Origin: Massospora cicadina
Lineage: Eukaryota; Entomophthoromycota; Entomophthoromycetes; Entomophthorales; Entomophthoraceae
Direction: 5' to 3'
Length of the DNA: 64,000 bases
NCBI GenBank assembly: GCA_022478985.1
Contig: JAKSZP010009274.1
Location: 124,001 to 188,000, forward strand
Shown: piece after piece, positions 34,540 through 46,599 of the stretch
Position numbering within the stretch: position 1 is the first letter of the stretch
How the letters are laid out: each line of letters begins with the position of its first letter
The notes under the pieces: generated by a model
Database searches by the model: none
Seen by the model: the letters and a program-made list of their open reading frames with translations, nothing else
Told to the model about the DNA's origin: nothing
Translations under genes and position numbers: made by a program

Positions 34540-36010
34540 CTGGATATGAGATAAAAACTTATCTTAAATGCAGTTCTCAAAAACCAAGATGAACTCCTTC
34601 AATAACAAGATGCTGTCATGCACCAGCTTGATAGCACGTTTAGCCAAATGCATATCTTGGGACAACAAAACAAAGAACTCGCCAACCAATTGAATGATAC
34701 CACTGAATGGCTGCAATGCGTAGAACAAAGATTGACCAATACTTCTTGGTCTTCTCGCTGGGACAAGGATGACCATCAAGAGGGGGCATCATACAAGGAA
34801 GATTATGACGTTGGTCAGAACTACTACACCCAGGTTGGTAGTACCAGATACAAATATGAGTCATTACGCCACTTTCCTCAAGTAATGGCAGTACCGCCCA
34901 CGGCAGAAGGTCACACTACCCCTGAAGTGGCAGACATCCCAACTTCCGCTGATCCAGCTTCTCATTGGGAAACTGCTTTCAGATCTCAACCCATTCCTCA
35001 GTATGGGCCAAAACCCCGTGAATGGGATGAGGAGGTTAATAAAAAAAATTACCTCCGTTTGATTGAAACAGGAACATTCATGGTTTCTTCAAATGGTTTG
35101 AGTTTTCAGTGGAAGGTGCATTTGATAGATGGAAGGCTAAGTTGTTGATATCTGCCTTGGATGTTGGGAGTGCCGATCAGGTCACCTGTTACCTCCCAAG
35201 TAGCTCTGTCACCTATAAGGATGTGAAGAATACCATACTTCGACTGTTTGGGGGTACCTCAAAGATGTCATAGCGGAAAGCAGAGTTCTTAACAATTAGA
35301 TTCTGCTGAAACGAGACTCTCCTGGATTTCGCCAATCAATTCACAATGGAAGCCCATATGCTGATTTAGCAGGGTACTTAGCGTAAGCTGACATGTGCAT
35401 CGCCATGACCTCCATGGTGAAGCCATATTGAGAGTTTCAAAATGTCATTTCGCCGCTTCTGGATGATGATGTATCTCTGCTCAAGATTGTACAGTTTTTG
35501 CGTCGCATATCCTCTAACTTTCCGCCACTGAATATGGAATGGAAGACTACCGCTGCTACTGAACCCTCTTATTCAGGAGAATACTCTCATCTGACTCCAG
35601 CTCCATTTAGTAATCCTTGGCCTTTCTATAAATCTGCGCCTCATCCTCAGCCAAATTATACTCAACAGTTCGATCAGCGTCAATGGTCTGGTCACAAAAA
35701 CCGTCAGCAACACAGCTATTGACCAGGATCTAGGTATTCCAAACGTCAACAATAATCTTACTGACCTGGGCCTGGTTACGCCAAATGACCCCAAACTTTC
35801 CGATCTGGACTGATCTATGACAATCAAGAATGTGGCTCTTATGGGGCTAACTGTTATGAATGCGGCCACCCTAGTCATTTGCCAAATTTCTGCCATAACC
35901 TCCGGGTGGACTACATACACCAAAACCAATACTATCAGGGAAAAGATGGAGCGGAGTAGAGATGGGACCCTCTACCTACGCAATACCAACCCAAAACATC
36001 CCTGAGTCAA
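34540..36010 (+). pseudogene. Gag of element B
   Basis: The frame at 34618-35148 has a heptad-rich N-terminus (LDSTFSQMHILGQQNKELANQL), a Pro-rich middle and YGPKPREWDEEVNKKN. A capsid segment follows in a shifted frame (SADQVTCYLPSSSVTYKDVK, ILRLFGG; LLDFANQFTMEAHM), then a CX2CX4HX4C knuckle (CYECGHPSHLPNFC near 35850-35890). It forms the virus-like particle and binds RNA in this family. At least four stops or frameshifts. It lacks the collagen-like insert of element C. Confidence 0.65.
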
Positions 36011-36359
36011 TAGTATTATACCCTGCGGAAGTCCCTCAGTACAATGACGGACTTTTATATCAGCAGCCAGTTGGAGGAGTAAATGTAGTGACACGAGCTT
36101 AAGCCAAGGTGGTGGCGGAAGAAGAGTCCCCAGAACAACCAAAGCTGTATGCCTGTCAAATGCTTGATCAAGCTTCCTTGGACAAGCTTGATTCTGCCGC
36201 AGATAGCCAACTCTGAAAGGATTAAACGTTTCCCTTCCAGTAGATTCCATTGTCAAAGAATACCCTCAAGTTGGTGAGGGGATAATGAGTTTTCTTAAAA
36301 AGAGATTCTGTAAATGTCCACGCATTAAACAGTCAATATTCTTCTTATTCTGAGTGTAC

Positions 36360-36790
36360 ATACTGTGATATTTTTGTAGCAGAAAATAGGGTTCGCGCTA
36401 TAATAGATACTGGTGCTCCAGTCAACATAGTTTCCACTAAATCAATGGCAAAGTTGACGTTAAAACCTGATGTGGACCATTGAATGGTGTACGGAACTGC
36501 TGGAGCAGTAAGCACCATATCAGAGGGGGCTTACAATGTGCTATCTCTGCGCTTCAGGTCCATTGTCATTGCAGCTCCCGCGATTGTGCTGCCAAATGAA
36601 AACTATAACCTGTTAATTGGAACCGCTTTCCTGCACCATTTTGGGGCTGTCATTATGATGGAGGAGACTCTCGCCATTCTGGGTCAGCGGATCCCAATTT
36701 ACTTTACCACTAGCGGAGTCCTGAAGGATCTGGTGCATATGAGCCATATCAACCCCGCCTATAGAGATGGGGTGATGCCAGTTCGTTGTC
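36360..36790 (+). pseudogene. Aspartic protease of element B
   Basis: RVRAIIDTGAPVNIVST (DTG at about 36408-36416), then a stop (TGA) after PDVDH, then MVYGTAGAVSTISEGAY..NYNLLIGTAFLHHFGAVIM, the second conserved strand (LLIGTAFL) of gypsy proteases. Inactive because of the stop. Confidence 0.7.
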
Positions 36791-37199
36791 ACTGACTAAA
36801 GTGCAAGACTCAGCCCCTTCCCTAGCAGATATATGAATATCAAGGGATACCTCTTTGAGCTTCAGGGCCCATATCTATTCCTTCTGGACATCAAGTCTTA
36901 GTGAACACTGAGATAGAGATGGATGTACCTATTGGTCTATATGGGGAAGTCATTGGGCTCTATCATCAAACGCGGGTTGAGCCGCATGTGGCTACAGGGA
37001 TTATACTTCTGGGACATGGAGAGATTGAGGTTTTGTTAGCAAACCTCCAGAGCGAACCAATGCAAATCCGCTGACACCAAATCGTAGTGTATTTACATTT
37101 GATTCCAATATAAGAGGTCTTTCAGGTTCAGGATTTTGGGTCATTGGACGAATTTGGTCTACCAGTTGAGGCACCAACTGACATACTAATGGTGGTACC

Positions 37200-38640
37200 A
37201 TGGAGTAATTTAATTGGACTGTCAGAAGAGCAAAAAGACCAAGCGATAGCTTTATTTCCAAAGTACAAGGGGATTTTTGCTGTTGATGACCACAACTTAG
37301 GGTGTGATTGGGGGGTGGTACATTGAGTAGACACAGGAGATCATCCCCCTATAAGGTCCCTGCCTATCCACTGATCAAGGTCAGCGGAAGACATTGTCAC
37401 TAACAAAATTACAAGTTGCTAGAGCAAGGGATGCTCAAACCATCCAAAAGCCCATGAGCTTCTCCCGTTCTGATTGTAAAAAATAAGGATGGCACCAACT
37501 GCATAGTAATAGACTACCAAAAGCTCAACAGTATTACAAACTAGGACTCGTACCCTTTGCTAAGGATTGTCAATGCTTTGGATAGGTTAGTGGGAGCCTG
37601 TTTTTTTAGTGAGGGACTTAATATCAGGTTACTTTCAAATTGAGTTACCCATGGCAAAAAAGAAAAATGTGCGGTTGTCACCTCCAAAGGCCTTTTTCAA
37701 CTGAAGCGGATGCCTCAAGGGCTGTGCAACGCCCTGGTTATGTTTCAGCGAGCCATGGATACTATTCTAGGTGACCAGAAACTGTCATGCATCCTTGTAT
37801 ACCTTGATGATATTAACATTTTCTCTCAAACCTTTTTGGAGCATCTTGATCACTTAGAAGCAGTAATCCGCTGGCTGGATGAGGCATATATTAAAATTAA
37901 ACCTCGAAAATGTAACTTCTTCAAAGAACAGCTGAAATACCTGGGGTTTGTGGTAGACACTAAAGGACTGAAACCACAGCCAGCTAAGGTGGAGGCCATC
38001 AGCAAAATGGCTACGCCTAATAGTAAACGCAACATACAGGTATTTTTGGGAATGGTCAGTTACTACCGGTGCTTTATCCCTAATTTTAGCTGTATTGGGG
38101 GGCCACTATTTGAGTTGTTAAAAAAGGACGCTGTGTTCAAATGGATGGAACGTCTTCAATCCACTTTCAATACACTTTGTACGGCATTGATCAGCGCACC
38201 AGTGTTACGCTACCCAAACTTTGATTGGGAGTTTATTGTTCAGATAGATGTGTCCCTTTCCACTGTTGGGGCAGTACTTTCTCAGAAATATGAGGAGGGA
38301 GAGGAACATCCTGTAGCATACTGTAGTCAAAGTCTGAACTGCCATGAGCATAATTATACTGTGACCGAGTGGGAGTGCTTAGCAGTGATCTATGCATATA
38401 AGCAATTCAGAGTCTATCTGCATTGGGTAAAGTTTAGAGTAGTAACTATCACGCGTCATTAAGATGGTTGCAGAAACTCAAAGAACCTAAAGGCCGTTTG
38501 GCTTGATAGTCTCTTAAGTTGCAGGCTTATGACTTCGAGATCCTTCATTGTCCAGGAGTAAAGCATCAGAACGCTGACTGTTTATCTTGATTGCTGACTG
38601 TTGCGGTGATGGAAGACCTCAGCGACATGATGTATAATAA
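37200..38640 (+). pseudogene. Reverse transcriptase and RNase H of element B
   Basis: LSEEQKDQAIALFPKYKGIFA precedes the RT. RMPQGLCNALVMFQRAMD, YLDD (37800-37811, intact), KCNFFKEQLKYLGFVV, RNIQVFLGMVSYYRCFIPNF and the RNase H start IVQIDVSLSTVGAVLSQ plus NYTVTEWECLAVIYA form one open frame at 37710-38462. Upstream fingers (about 37330-37700) are frameshifted. RNase H usually has a DAS motif; here it is DVS. The end runs into KHQNADCLS-like sequence near 38570. Confidence 0.85.
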
Positions 38641-38759
38641 GATTCTCAGCGGAAATACAATGATGAACCACTCCAAGTGATCAAAGTGTTAAACAAAATG
38701 TGACTGAATACCTTTCAAAGGAACAGGAAACTGTACAAGTGGATTGACAATTCTACAGT

Positions 38760-39790
38760 AAATTTTCTGTGACCTTCAGCATGACCAGGAATCATTATGA
38801 GCGCCTACAGGGCAGTTGGACATGGTGGAGTGCACAAAACAATGGAGTTGTTGCACCCTCGGTACTATTGGGAAAGCATGAACTTAAATGTGCTCAAAAC
38901 TATTTCCTGTTACCATCAGTGCCAAATGGAGAAGCCATTCTGCCGCAAGACTTCATACCGGGTAGTGAAACCACATTTTGCTTGGCACACGGTTTCTCTT
39001 GATGTCGTTGGTCCCTTGCCAACAGGAGCCAACTGGTGTAAGTACATTCTTGTGGCTATTGACCACTTGACCCAGTGGGCTGAAGCAAGAGTGATATGAG
39101 ATTTTGGGGCAGTTAAAGTGGCCAAGTTCGTGATGGAATGCATTATTCAGTGACATAGATGCCCTCAGTTTATTCTCACTGACAACAGAACCAACTTCAC
39201 CTCGCACATTCTCCCCAAACTGAATGAGCTTATGGTAATCCATGGGGTTCTGATGACCCCATACCACCCCAAATCCAATGGAATGGTTAAACAGGTGAAT
39301 GGGACTCTGGTGAACATACTACAAAAAATAGTAACAGATTGACCTTTTGGTTGGAGCTCACTCATTTCCACTGCCATGTTCACCTATAACATCTGTTACC
39401 ATTCCGCCATGGGAAAGAGTCCCTTCCAACTACTATACAGCTGACACCTGGCTCTTCCAGTATTACTTTATTCATGTGTAGAAGACACCAGCAGAATGGA
39501 ACCCCACCACTATTTGACTAACCTTGAAAACATTCTGATTAAACTTCAAACTGAAGAACATTCCTTTAGCTTAGCCAAGAAGATCAGGAATCAGGCCACC
39601 AATCAGGTATTTCATAGCGGGCTGGTGCCATTCAAGGAAGGTGATATGGTTCTCTTCCATGACCAACATGGATTTTGGTGGAAACACAAGCTGGCCAGTA
39701 TTAAGATTTGTCTATTTGAAGTTATAGAGAAAACTGGGGTCAACGCATACACCATCAAGGACTATGCAAGTGGTCGGATCATCAACTGAG
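38760..39790 (+). pseudogene. Integrase of element B
   Basis: H2C2 region RAVGHGGVHKTMELLHPRYYWE..CYHQCQMEKPFC (38797-38950), core DVVGPLPTGANWCKYILVAIDHLTQWAEA with the first Asp (about 39001), LTDN-TNFTS near 39175-39205 (second Asp), SNGMV-QVNGTL near 39275-39310, and a C-terminal SH3-like stretch (VFHSGLVPFKEGDMVLFHDQ..). It inserts the cDNA into chromosomal DNA. Stops at several CGA-derived TGA positions. No chromodomain follows; the polypurine tract begins about 50 bp later. Confidence 0.8.
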
Positions 39791-39856
39791 TGCATGCAAA
39801 GTTCCTCCAACCATACAAACAATAGGAGCCTTATCATCCAGTCAAGGAGGGGGTAA

Positions 39857-40227
39857 TGTCGCAATTCTGATATGACTGGACGATAGTTTTGGGACAGCTA
39901 GGTCAGATTGGGAAGAATCCGCTGAAAATAATATCAGTTTCAATTATTTGAGGCCTCAAGATGAGGCAATATTGGGATATAACAGGTTATTATTGGATTG
40001 ACTCTAAATAGGGCAATAAGGCAATAAGGCAATATTGACATTTGACAAATTTAAAGTAAATCGCCTAAAATTAGGGCGATAGAGAATTTGAAGATAACAA
40101 GCTGAATTTGAGGAGAATCGGTTGAATATAATAGTCCAAGCTTTGAGAGCATTATTGTCCAAAGCCACTGTATATAAGCGGGATGGGTAATTGAGAAAAG
40201 CAGGTTGTTGATAGAAAAGAGAAAGCA
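39857..40227 (+). repeat. 3' LTR of element B, first part
   Basis: TGTCGCAATTCTGATATGACTGG..; aligns with 33878-34233 of the 5' LTR. Contains a short GGCAATAA triplication near 40013-40033 not present in the partner. Interrupted by LTR C at 40228; continues at 51890. Confidence 0.8.
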
Positions 40228-40555
40228 TGTCAGGATTTCACTGAATTCTCATATCTCCAAAAAATTTTCTTCATTAATTCCCTTGACATCATTGGAAAGG
40301 AGTGAGCAAACTATCAAGGTTAATGATCAATCAGATTCCAATCAATTAATTGAAGATTTGATCGCGCAGAGATTGATTCACTATGATAGATTAGAACCAT
40401 AAAAACGCCTATAAATATTTCCTCTTTTTGAAAATAAAAATTAGGTCGAGTTTAACCTGTATTTTCTTATTTACTTCATCGCATTTTTGGAGAATCTGCC
40501 CAGTGTAACTTCAAGATACAACCTGCCCCATTAAAAGTATGATTCAAAACTTCCA
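40228..40555 (+). repeat. 5' LTR of element C
   Basis: 328 bp, TGTCAGGATTTCAC..AAAACTTCCA. The partner 3' LTR gives the same sequence with few changes when the LINE is removed. AATAAAAATTAGG near 40434 may hold the poly(A) signal. Confidence 0.8.
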
Positions 40556-40558
40556 GAC

Positions 40559-40576
40559 TGGTGCTCACTACAGGGG
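40559..40576 (+). promoter_or_regulatory. Primer-binding site of element C
   Basis: TGGTGCTCACTACAGGGG, three bases after the LTR and identical to that of element B. B and C therefore belong to one lineage and share a tRNA primer. Confidence 0.7.
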
Positions 40577-40616
40577 TTCTCTGAGTTACGCTCCAGTGAC
40601 AACGTCTATCACTATC

Positions 40617-41988
40617 ATGGATTCTCATTCTTTGCCTGTTGAGGCTCAAGATCAAGAGCAAGGCAGTATTTTACAATGGGTCCCTTCAACTGGAGCCCAA
40701 ATCCCAAGATTACCCTCCACGTTGGATTTTTTGGGTCAACTTGGAATTTTATTGTCCTAACTTAAGTTTTACCTCAGACTTTCAAATTCCGCCTGAGGCC
40801 TTGCAAAGTATCATTAATCGATTGCTTGAAGGGGCTTTAATCCCTGGAATCCATTCTAACCTATCTCGATCTAATGAAGTACCTTTCTATATTGCAAGAA
40901 GTGCTGAAAACCTCTCAAATGCCAGGAATTGGCCCCAAGCAATATTTTCATCAACTCGTACATCCTAGCTTATACCATTTGATACTTGTAGTCAGAATGC
41001 ACCATTAAGGGATGCTCAATTTACTAGAAAGTTTCCAATCCTTAAATAATTATATTTCTGAATTTTTCAAGTTGTGCTCTGAGTTTAGCCGAAATAAATG
41101 TGATGCTATCATTAATAATTGAGACTTACTCAACTAAGTACGTCGGCAGCTCATTTAGTTCAATTATGGAATATCAAATTTTGTTGATATACAGTTTCCC
41201 AAGAAAGTTCAGGAGATTAAGAGAGAATGGAGAGAAGGTATTTCCCAACTCTCTGAGCGTAGCCAATCAATGAAGAAGGAAATTAGAAACTGTCTCTTTC
41301 AATTGGAACAATTGTACTCAGGAATTCAGTTCTGGGTTAATGAAGTAGAAAAAACCTCTAGGAATATGGGTCCTCCCGGGGTTGAAGGACCTCGTGGGCC
41401 ACCTGGGGGTGTAGGGCCCCGTGGACCTCCTGGAGCTAATGGTCCCCGTGGACCTCCTGGGAAAGTAGGGCCTCAGGGACCCCCAGGTGTGGATGGACCT
41501 CGAGGACCTCCAGGTGCTGATGGTCACTCAGGATTTTACCAGCAAATTAACTCTCTATTGAACAAGATGAACCACTTGCATAAACAATTCTCTAAATTGG
41601 CCACAGGGTGTAACTTAACCCCCGATGGGGTACCAATTGATCCCCTTTTGTCACTGAAGTCATTGTCTGATGAATTGATCAATCTGGAAAAGTGGGCCAA
41701 GAACACTGATATCTTATTACATGCTTACAAATCAAAAAGGGAACTGCTCCAAGCGAAAATTGAGACTCTAGAACTCAAGTACAATGCACAGCTGGAACAG
41801 ATTTCTGAGAAATTTTGCTGACTGGATGAGAAAGTAGGGCATGCTGATCTGAATCATCATATTAATGAAATTTGTACTGAAGCTGTTAATCCTTACCCTC
41901 AATTTTCTTCTCAAGCTTCAGATCTCGCCTCTTATGTTTCTACTCAATCTGAACAACCTGGAGTGCATGTTTTGACCAACAATGCCCC
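40617..41988 (+). pseudogene. N-terminal Gag region of element C with collagen-like and coiled-coil segments
   Basis: Starts plausibly at the Met near 40617 (MDSHSLPVEAQDQEQG). It passes through FQIPPEALQSIINRLLEGALIPG in a shifted frame, then [21 protein letters not shown], a heptad-like segment (41270-41360), 18 Gly-X-Y triplets (41369-41530), then another helical segment ([39 protein letters not shown]) to a CGA-to-TGA stop at 41819. Known of the motif: Gly-X-Y runs with GPP/GPR form collagen triple helices. Inferred: a trimeric rod between coiled-coil trimerisation segments in the particle protein. Upstream frames have three or more stops; the collagen segment itself is open for 183 codons. 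Confidence 0.7.
41369..41530 (+). repeat. Collagen-like coding repeat (18 Gly-X-Y triplets; five 27-bp units)
   Basis: Glycine occupies every third residue without exception. The nine-residue unit GPRGPPGxx recurs five times from 41387 to 41521 (one copy reads GPQGPPG), preceded by GPPGVE and followed by GHS. Variation between units is mostly at third positions and the two x positions, so the repeat has diverged under a protein-level pattern or expanded in steps. Confidence 0.9.
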
Positions 41989-42807
41989 ATGAGTTTCATG
42001 CCAGTATTCAAGGACAAATACTCCCCAGGGGAAGGCAGCACTATCTCCTTTCTCTATCTTTATGAAAAGGCATTAAGTGAGGCCACGGATCTCCAAAAGA
42101 TGAATTACTTGCCTAATTGCCTTACTCAATTGGCTCAGCTTATTATGGTTCCCCACTTAATGACTTGCTCTACTTGGGCTCAGGTCAAAGAAGCATTGAT
42201 CAAAGAATTTGGGAGTGAGCAAAGCTTATCCTCACAAAAGCAGGCTTTTATGGGTATACAGTCCCACCAAAATGAATCTATCAAGGACTTTGCTCATCAG
42301 TTCTATTGGAAAGCTCAAACTCTAGTAGCCTGTGGTTGGTTAAACTTGGATGATGCAATTACCACAGTTCTGTCAGCTTTTACTTCCAGGACTCAGATGC
42401 AAGTTTATCATATCAGTGTCAAAAGGAATTTCCAAAGTATTTTGGATATTAAGGAGGCTTTATTGGAATTGCCCCCTCAATTCTCCAAGAAACTCCGAGT
42501 TTATGAGTCCCCTAGACCTAGTCAGCCCAAAGTCTACGCCATGCTTGAGAACACTAGGGCGATCCAGTGTAACTACTGCCATCGCTATTTCCATACTGAG
42601 GATTGTTGTTTTAAAAATGAAGCAGATGAGAAGAAGAAAAAAGATAAGACTAATAAAATTTTCTACCTTGATAATGATATGAGTGTGCAGCAAGAGCATC
42701 AAAGTTTGATTGAGTGCAATAAAGATGAACATTCCTCTTATTCCTTGACCTCCTTATTGGCATTATCTTCTCAGTTTGGGAGCACCATTACCCATATTGA
42801 CTTCTGA
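41989..42807 (+). pseudogene. Gag capsid and nucleocapsid of element C
   Basis: Open frame of 272 residues. Capsid-type region: FKDKYSPGEGSTISFLYLYEKAL, TCSTWAQVKEALIKEFG, HQNESIKDFAHQFYWKAQTL, typical of the Retrotrans_gag fold, ending with a knuckle CNYCHRYFHTEDCC (CX2CX4HX4C, about residues 190-203) and a Lys-rich run. It is separated from the collagen-containing frame by one frameshift near 41985 and one TGA, so both probably belonged to one Gag. The frame ends at a TGA just before the protease. Confidence 0.8.
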
Positions 42808-42814
42808 GTTATCA

Positions 42815-43775
42815 AGTCAATGTCAAAGCTATTATAGATACTGGATCCCCAGTGAATGTTATCTCGTCCAAATTGGTCAAGCAAATCAAATTAACCCCTG
42901 ATATTTCTCATTATGAAGAATATGGCATAGCTGGACCTCATAGTACTTGGTCTATTGAAGCTTTTTCATCTTTTCCTCTGAAAATTGGGAAACTAACTTT
43001 TACCATCTCAGCTATTGTACTCGATAATTTGAGTTATGACCTACTTTTGGGGACTCAATTTTTACGAGAATTTGATGGAATTATCAATTACCCTAACTCG
43101 TCGTTGTCTCTCTTGGGGTATAGAGTTCCCTTACTTTTATCTGATTATGCTTCCACTCGCTGTCAGTTATGTCTTCTAGAAGGAACCAAAAGATCTTATT
43201 CACTTCAATATCTTGTTAAAGATCCTCATGTGAAATTACCTCCTAAATTGGCTGATATTGAAGAGGGAATGCCTATTTTCTCCCCTGAGAAATTAGTTAT
43301 TCCACCAAAATCACAAGTAATTATTAACACTTCCTTGCACTTTTTGATTCCCAAGGGACATTTGTTACAAGTCCAAGGCACTGTCAATCCTCCTGCCAAA
43401 GAACTCTTGCCTTGTCCTGAAGTATTGGATTATGCTTATTCAGGATCATTATCTGTCTTACTGGCGAACTTTACCAATGAGCCAAAACTGGTAGATGAAA
43501 AGCATTCAATTGCTTATGTCAAGTTGTTACCCTTATCTTGTATCTATGATGTTAAACCCTTTAAGAGTTTACAAGATTTTGGATTGGAAAGTGATCAGGA
43601 AATCCTTACTGTGGGTCCTGCTATTGGAAAACACCTCTCTAAGGAACAGGAGAAACAAGTGCTTCAATTATTAGATGAATATTCCGACATTTTTGCTGGG
43701 CATACTTATGATTTTGGGAAGATGAAAGATGTAGTGCACACTGTTGAAACGGGTGATCACCTTTTATCCATATGA
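42815..43775 (+). pseudogene. Aspartic protease and pre-RT spacer of element C
   Basis: VKAIIDTGSPVNVISSKLVKQ (DTG at about 42838-42846) and YDLLLGTQFLREFDGII are the two protease signatures. The frame continues open to 43775 through a spacer with LPPKLADIEEGMPIFSPEKLV and KEQEKQVLQLLDEYSDIFAG, the usual lead-in to RT. It ends in a frameshift near 43770. Confidence 0.8.
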
Positions 43776-45087
43776 AGCCCTATCATAAATCTAAAGTAGA
43801 AGAAGCCCAGGTTACTAAGGAGTTGCATCAATTGCTGAAGGATGGATTATTGAAACCCTCCAATAGTCCTTGGGCATCTCCATTGTTGTTGTTTAAGAAG
43901 AAAGATGGTTCTCATCAAGTCATGATGGATTATCATCGATTAAATGCTATTACTCAAAGGGATTGTTATCCCTTACCTAGGATTGATGATTCTCTTAGGT
44001 TGAGGCTTGATCCACCTATTTTTCGGCCATGGACTTAGACAGTGGATACTGGAAAATCAAATTATCATCTGAAGATCGTGCCAAGTGTGCCCTGATATTG
44101 AGTGAAGGGTTGTTTGAACCAACTCACATGCCTCAAGGCTTAAGCAATGCCCCCACAACATTCTAAAGGGCCATGGACAGTTTGCTGCGGGATATAAAGC
44201 TTACTTGTGTTCTGGTATATCTTGATGATATTACCATGTTTTTAAAAACCTTTACTAAGAATTTAAGCCATATAAAAGAGGTTTTCAGCCAAATTTGGGG
44301 TTCTTCCTTAAAACTCAAACCTTCCAAGTGCTCATTCTTTCAAAACAAAATGGACTTTTTAGGACATCAGGTTTCAGCTAAAGAGATTTGACCCCTATCA
44401 GATAAAGTTCAAGCCATCCAACGGATGCCTCCTCCCTCTTCTTTACGGGATATTCAAGTCTTTCTTGGCATAGTTGGGTATTACTGGCAATTTATTCCCA
44501 ACTTTGCTGATATGGATGAACCCTTGTTTTACCTATTGCAAAAAGGAGTGACTTTCAAGTGGGGGTCAGCTCAAGAACAGTCATTCAATTCTTTGCATAC
44601 CGCCTTGATTAAGGCACCTGTTCTAATTCATCCCAAATTTGATAAGTCTTTCTTTCTACATATGGATGCAAGTAATGTCGCTATTGGGGCTATCTTATCT
44701 CAGTATGATGAATAAAAGAAGGATCATTCTGTTGCATACTATAGCAAAACTTTGTCAAAAGCTGAACGAAATTATAATGTTACTGAGCGGGAATGTTTGG
44801 CAGTAATTCTAGCAATCAAGCACTTCCGGTCCTTCTTATATGGTAACCATTTCACAGTTATTACCGACCATTCCTCCTTATGATGGTTGCAGAATATGAA
44901 GGATCCTGATGGGAGGTTGGCCCGTTGGGCTTTAAGATTGCAAAATTATGATTTCTCCATTGTTCATCGCTCAGGGGCTCAGCACCAAAATGCTGATGGG
45001 CTGTCCCAACTGCCTATTCTGACCTTGGAACTAGAAAAAGAAGAACGCTTATATAGCCTTATTGGACGATATGAATTATGGGATTGA
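43772..45087 (+). pseudogene. Reverse transcriptase and RNase H of element C
   Basis: ELHQLLKDGLLKPSNSPWASPLLLFKKKDGSHQVMMDYHRLNAIT (fingers), MPQGLSNAPTTF with a CAA-to-TAA stop, LVYLDDITMF (YLDD 44218-44229), KCSFFQNKMDFLGHQV, RDIQVFLGIVGYYWQFIPNF, then RNase [68 protein letters not shown]. Catalytic acidic residues of both domains are visible. Five stops, most of them TGA where CGA (Arg) or TAA where CAA (Gln) is expected. Confidence 0.85.
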
Positions 45088-46240
45088 GAGACTGAAGAGG
45101 ATCGAGCCTATCTAAAATCCATTACTAAAGATACTATGATTCAAGATGGAGCTTTGTATAAGAAAGTCAAATCCAAGTGGTTGCCCTTTCTGCATCCCAA
45201 CTCTAGGTTTCACGCTGTAATGGAAGGCCATGAACAAGTTGGTCATAGTGGCTTAAAGAAGACTCAAGAATGGTTGAAGACTTGATACTATTGGAACAAC
45301 ATGACTGAGTTTATTTGAGAGACCCTTGACTCATGTCTTATCTGCAAACGTCATGAAACTACCAACCCTACATATCAACATCAAGTTATTCCCCCAACCC
45401 AGGCGTTTGAGGTAGTCAGCATTGATGTTGTAGGCCCTTTTCCTCAAGGATTGCATGGTCATCAGTATATCATTATGGCTGTCAACCATTTAACTAAATG
45501 GGTTGAGGCCATTTCTATTGCTACCCCTTTGGCTAAGACTACAGCGTTATTCCTATATCAGCATATAATTTCCCAACATGGATGTCCAAAGGTCCTTATG
45601 TCAGATAATGTGACTAATTTTACCTCGCAACTTATACAGGAGTTATCAAAATTTATTTAACACTACTCAGTGATTTGTCGTCCCATATAATCCATCCACA
45701 AATGGGGCCATTGAACGAGTTAATGGAACTTTGGTCTTGATTCTAAGGAAGATGGCATCTACTGCCTGACTCAGTGGAATTTTTATTTGCCTAGTGCCTT
45801 ATTTGCTTATTGAATAAGCTACCACCGCATTATCAAAATGTCCCCATTTAAGTGTATATATGGGCGGGATCCTTCAGTCCCTTATAGTGTTCAGACAATT
45901 CTTGAGGAAAGTATCCCAGAAAATTTAATTTAGTTATGAGAAATTTGGCTGATGAGATTATCCGCCTCCAGGATCAAGCAATGAATTCAATTATAACTAT
46001 CACCTGAAGAGAAACTCTAAGAAGCAATCAACATAAACCTGTCCTACCTGAATACCAGATTAGAGATTATGTTATGTTTATTATTCCCAGCCAGGTGGAC
46101 GGACTGAAAAGTTAGGAACTAATTGGTATGGTCCATATAGAGTTATATTTCAAAAAGGATTGGAGTATTCAATTGTTCATATTGATACTGGTATAGTGGT
46201 AAATCGTAATCATCTTAGGTTTTTAAGAAGTCATCCTCCA
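45088..46240 (+). pseudogene. Integrase of element C
   Basis: H2C2 zinc region HEQVGHSGLKKTQEWLK..CLICKRH (45229-45355), core with first Asp in VSIDVVGPFPQGLHGHQYIIMAVNHLTKWVEA (about 45415), second Asp in LMSDNVTNFTSQL (about 45600), Glu in the NGAIERVNG block (about 45700), and a C-terminal YGPYRV-FQKGLEYSIVHID near 46125-46190. Several CGA-type TGA stops. No chromodomain. Confidence 0.8.
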
Positions 46241-46266
46241 CCGCGATCAAATCTTGAGGGGGGAAG

Positions 46267-46580
46267 TGTCAGGATTTCACCAAATTCTCATATCTCCAAA
46301 AATCCCCTTCATTAATTCCCCAACATCATCAGAAGGAGAATCAATTTATCGCAATCTATCAAGGTTAATGATCAATCAGATCCTGATCAATTGATTTATA
46401 TTTAATCATGCAGAGATTGATTCACTCTAATAGATTAAGAACAGTAAAAAAGCCTATAAATATTTCCTCCTTTTGAAAATAAAAATTAGGTTGAGTTTAA
46501 CCTGTATTTTCTTATTTACTTCATCGCATTTTTGGAGAATCCGCCCAGTGTAACTTCGAGATACAACCTACCCCATTGGA
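46267..46580 (+). repeat. 3' LTR of element C, first part
   Basis: TGTCAGGATTTCACC..AACCTACCCCATTGGA, collinear with the 5' LTR. Interrupted by the LINE; continues at 51870-51889 (GTGTAATTCAAAACTTCCA). Confidence 0.8.
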
Positions 46581-46599
46581 TTAAATTTTTAAATTTAAT

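Noticed and set aside
41318..41527. Minus-strand frame of 69 codons opposite the collagen repeat
   Set aside because: It is the antisense shadow of the GPRGPPG repeat; its own repeats simply mirror the plus strand.
41369..41530. CRISPR-like or minisatellite array
   Set aside because: The 27-bp repeats have no spacers and keep a strict Gly-every-third-residue frame, so they are coding.
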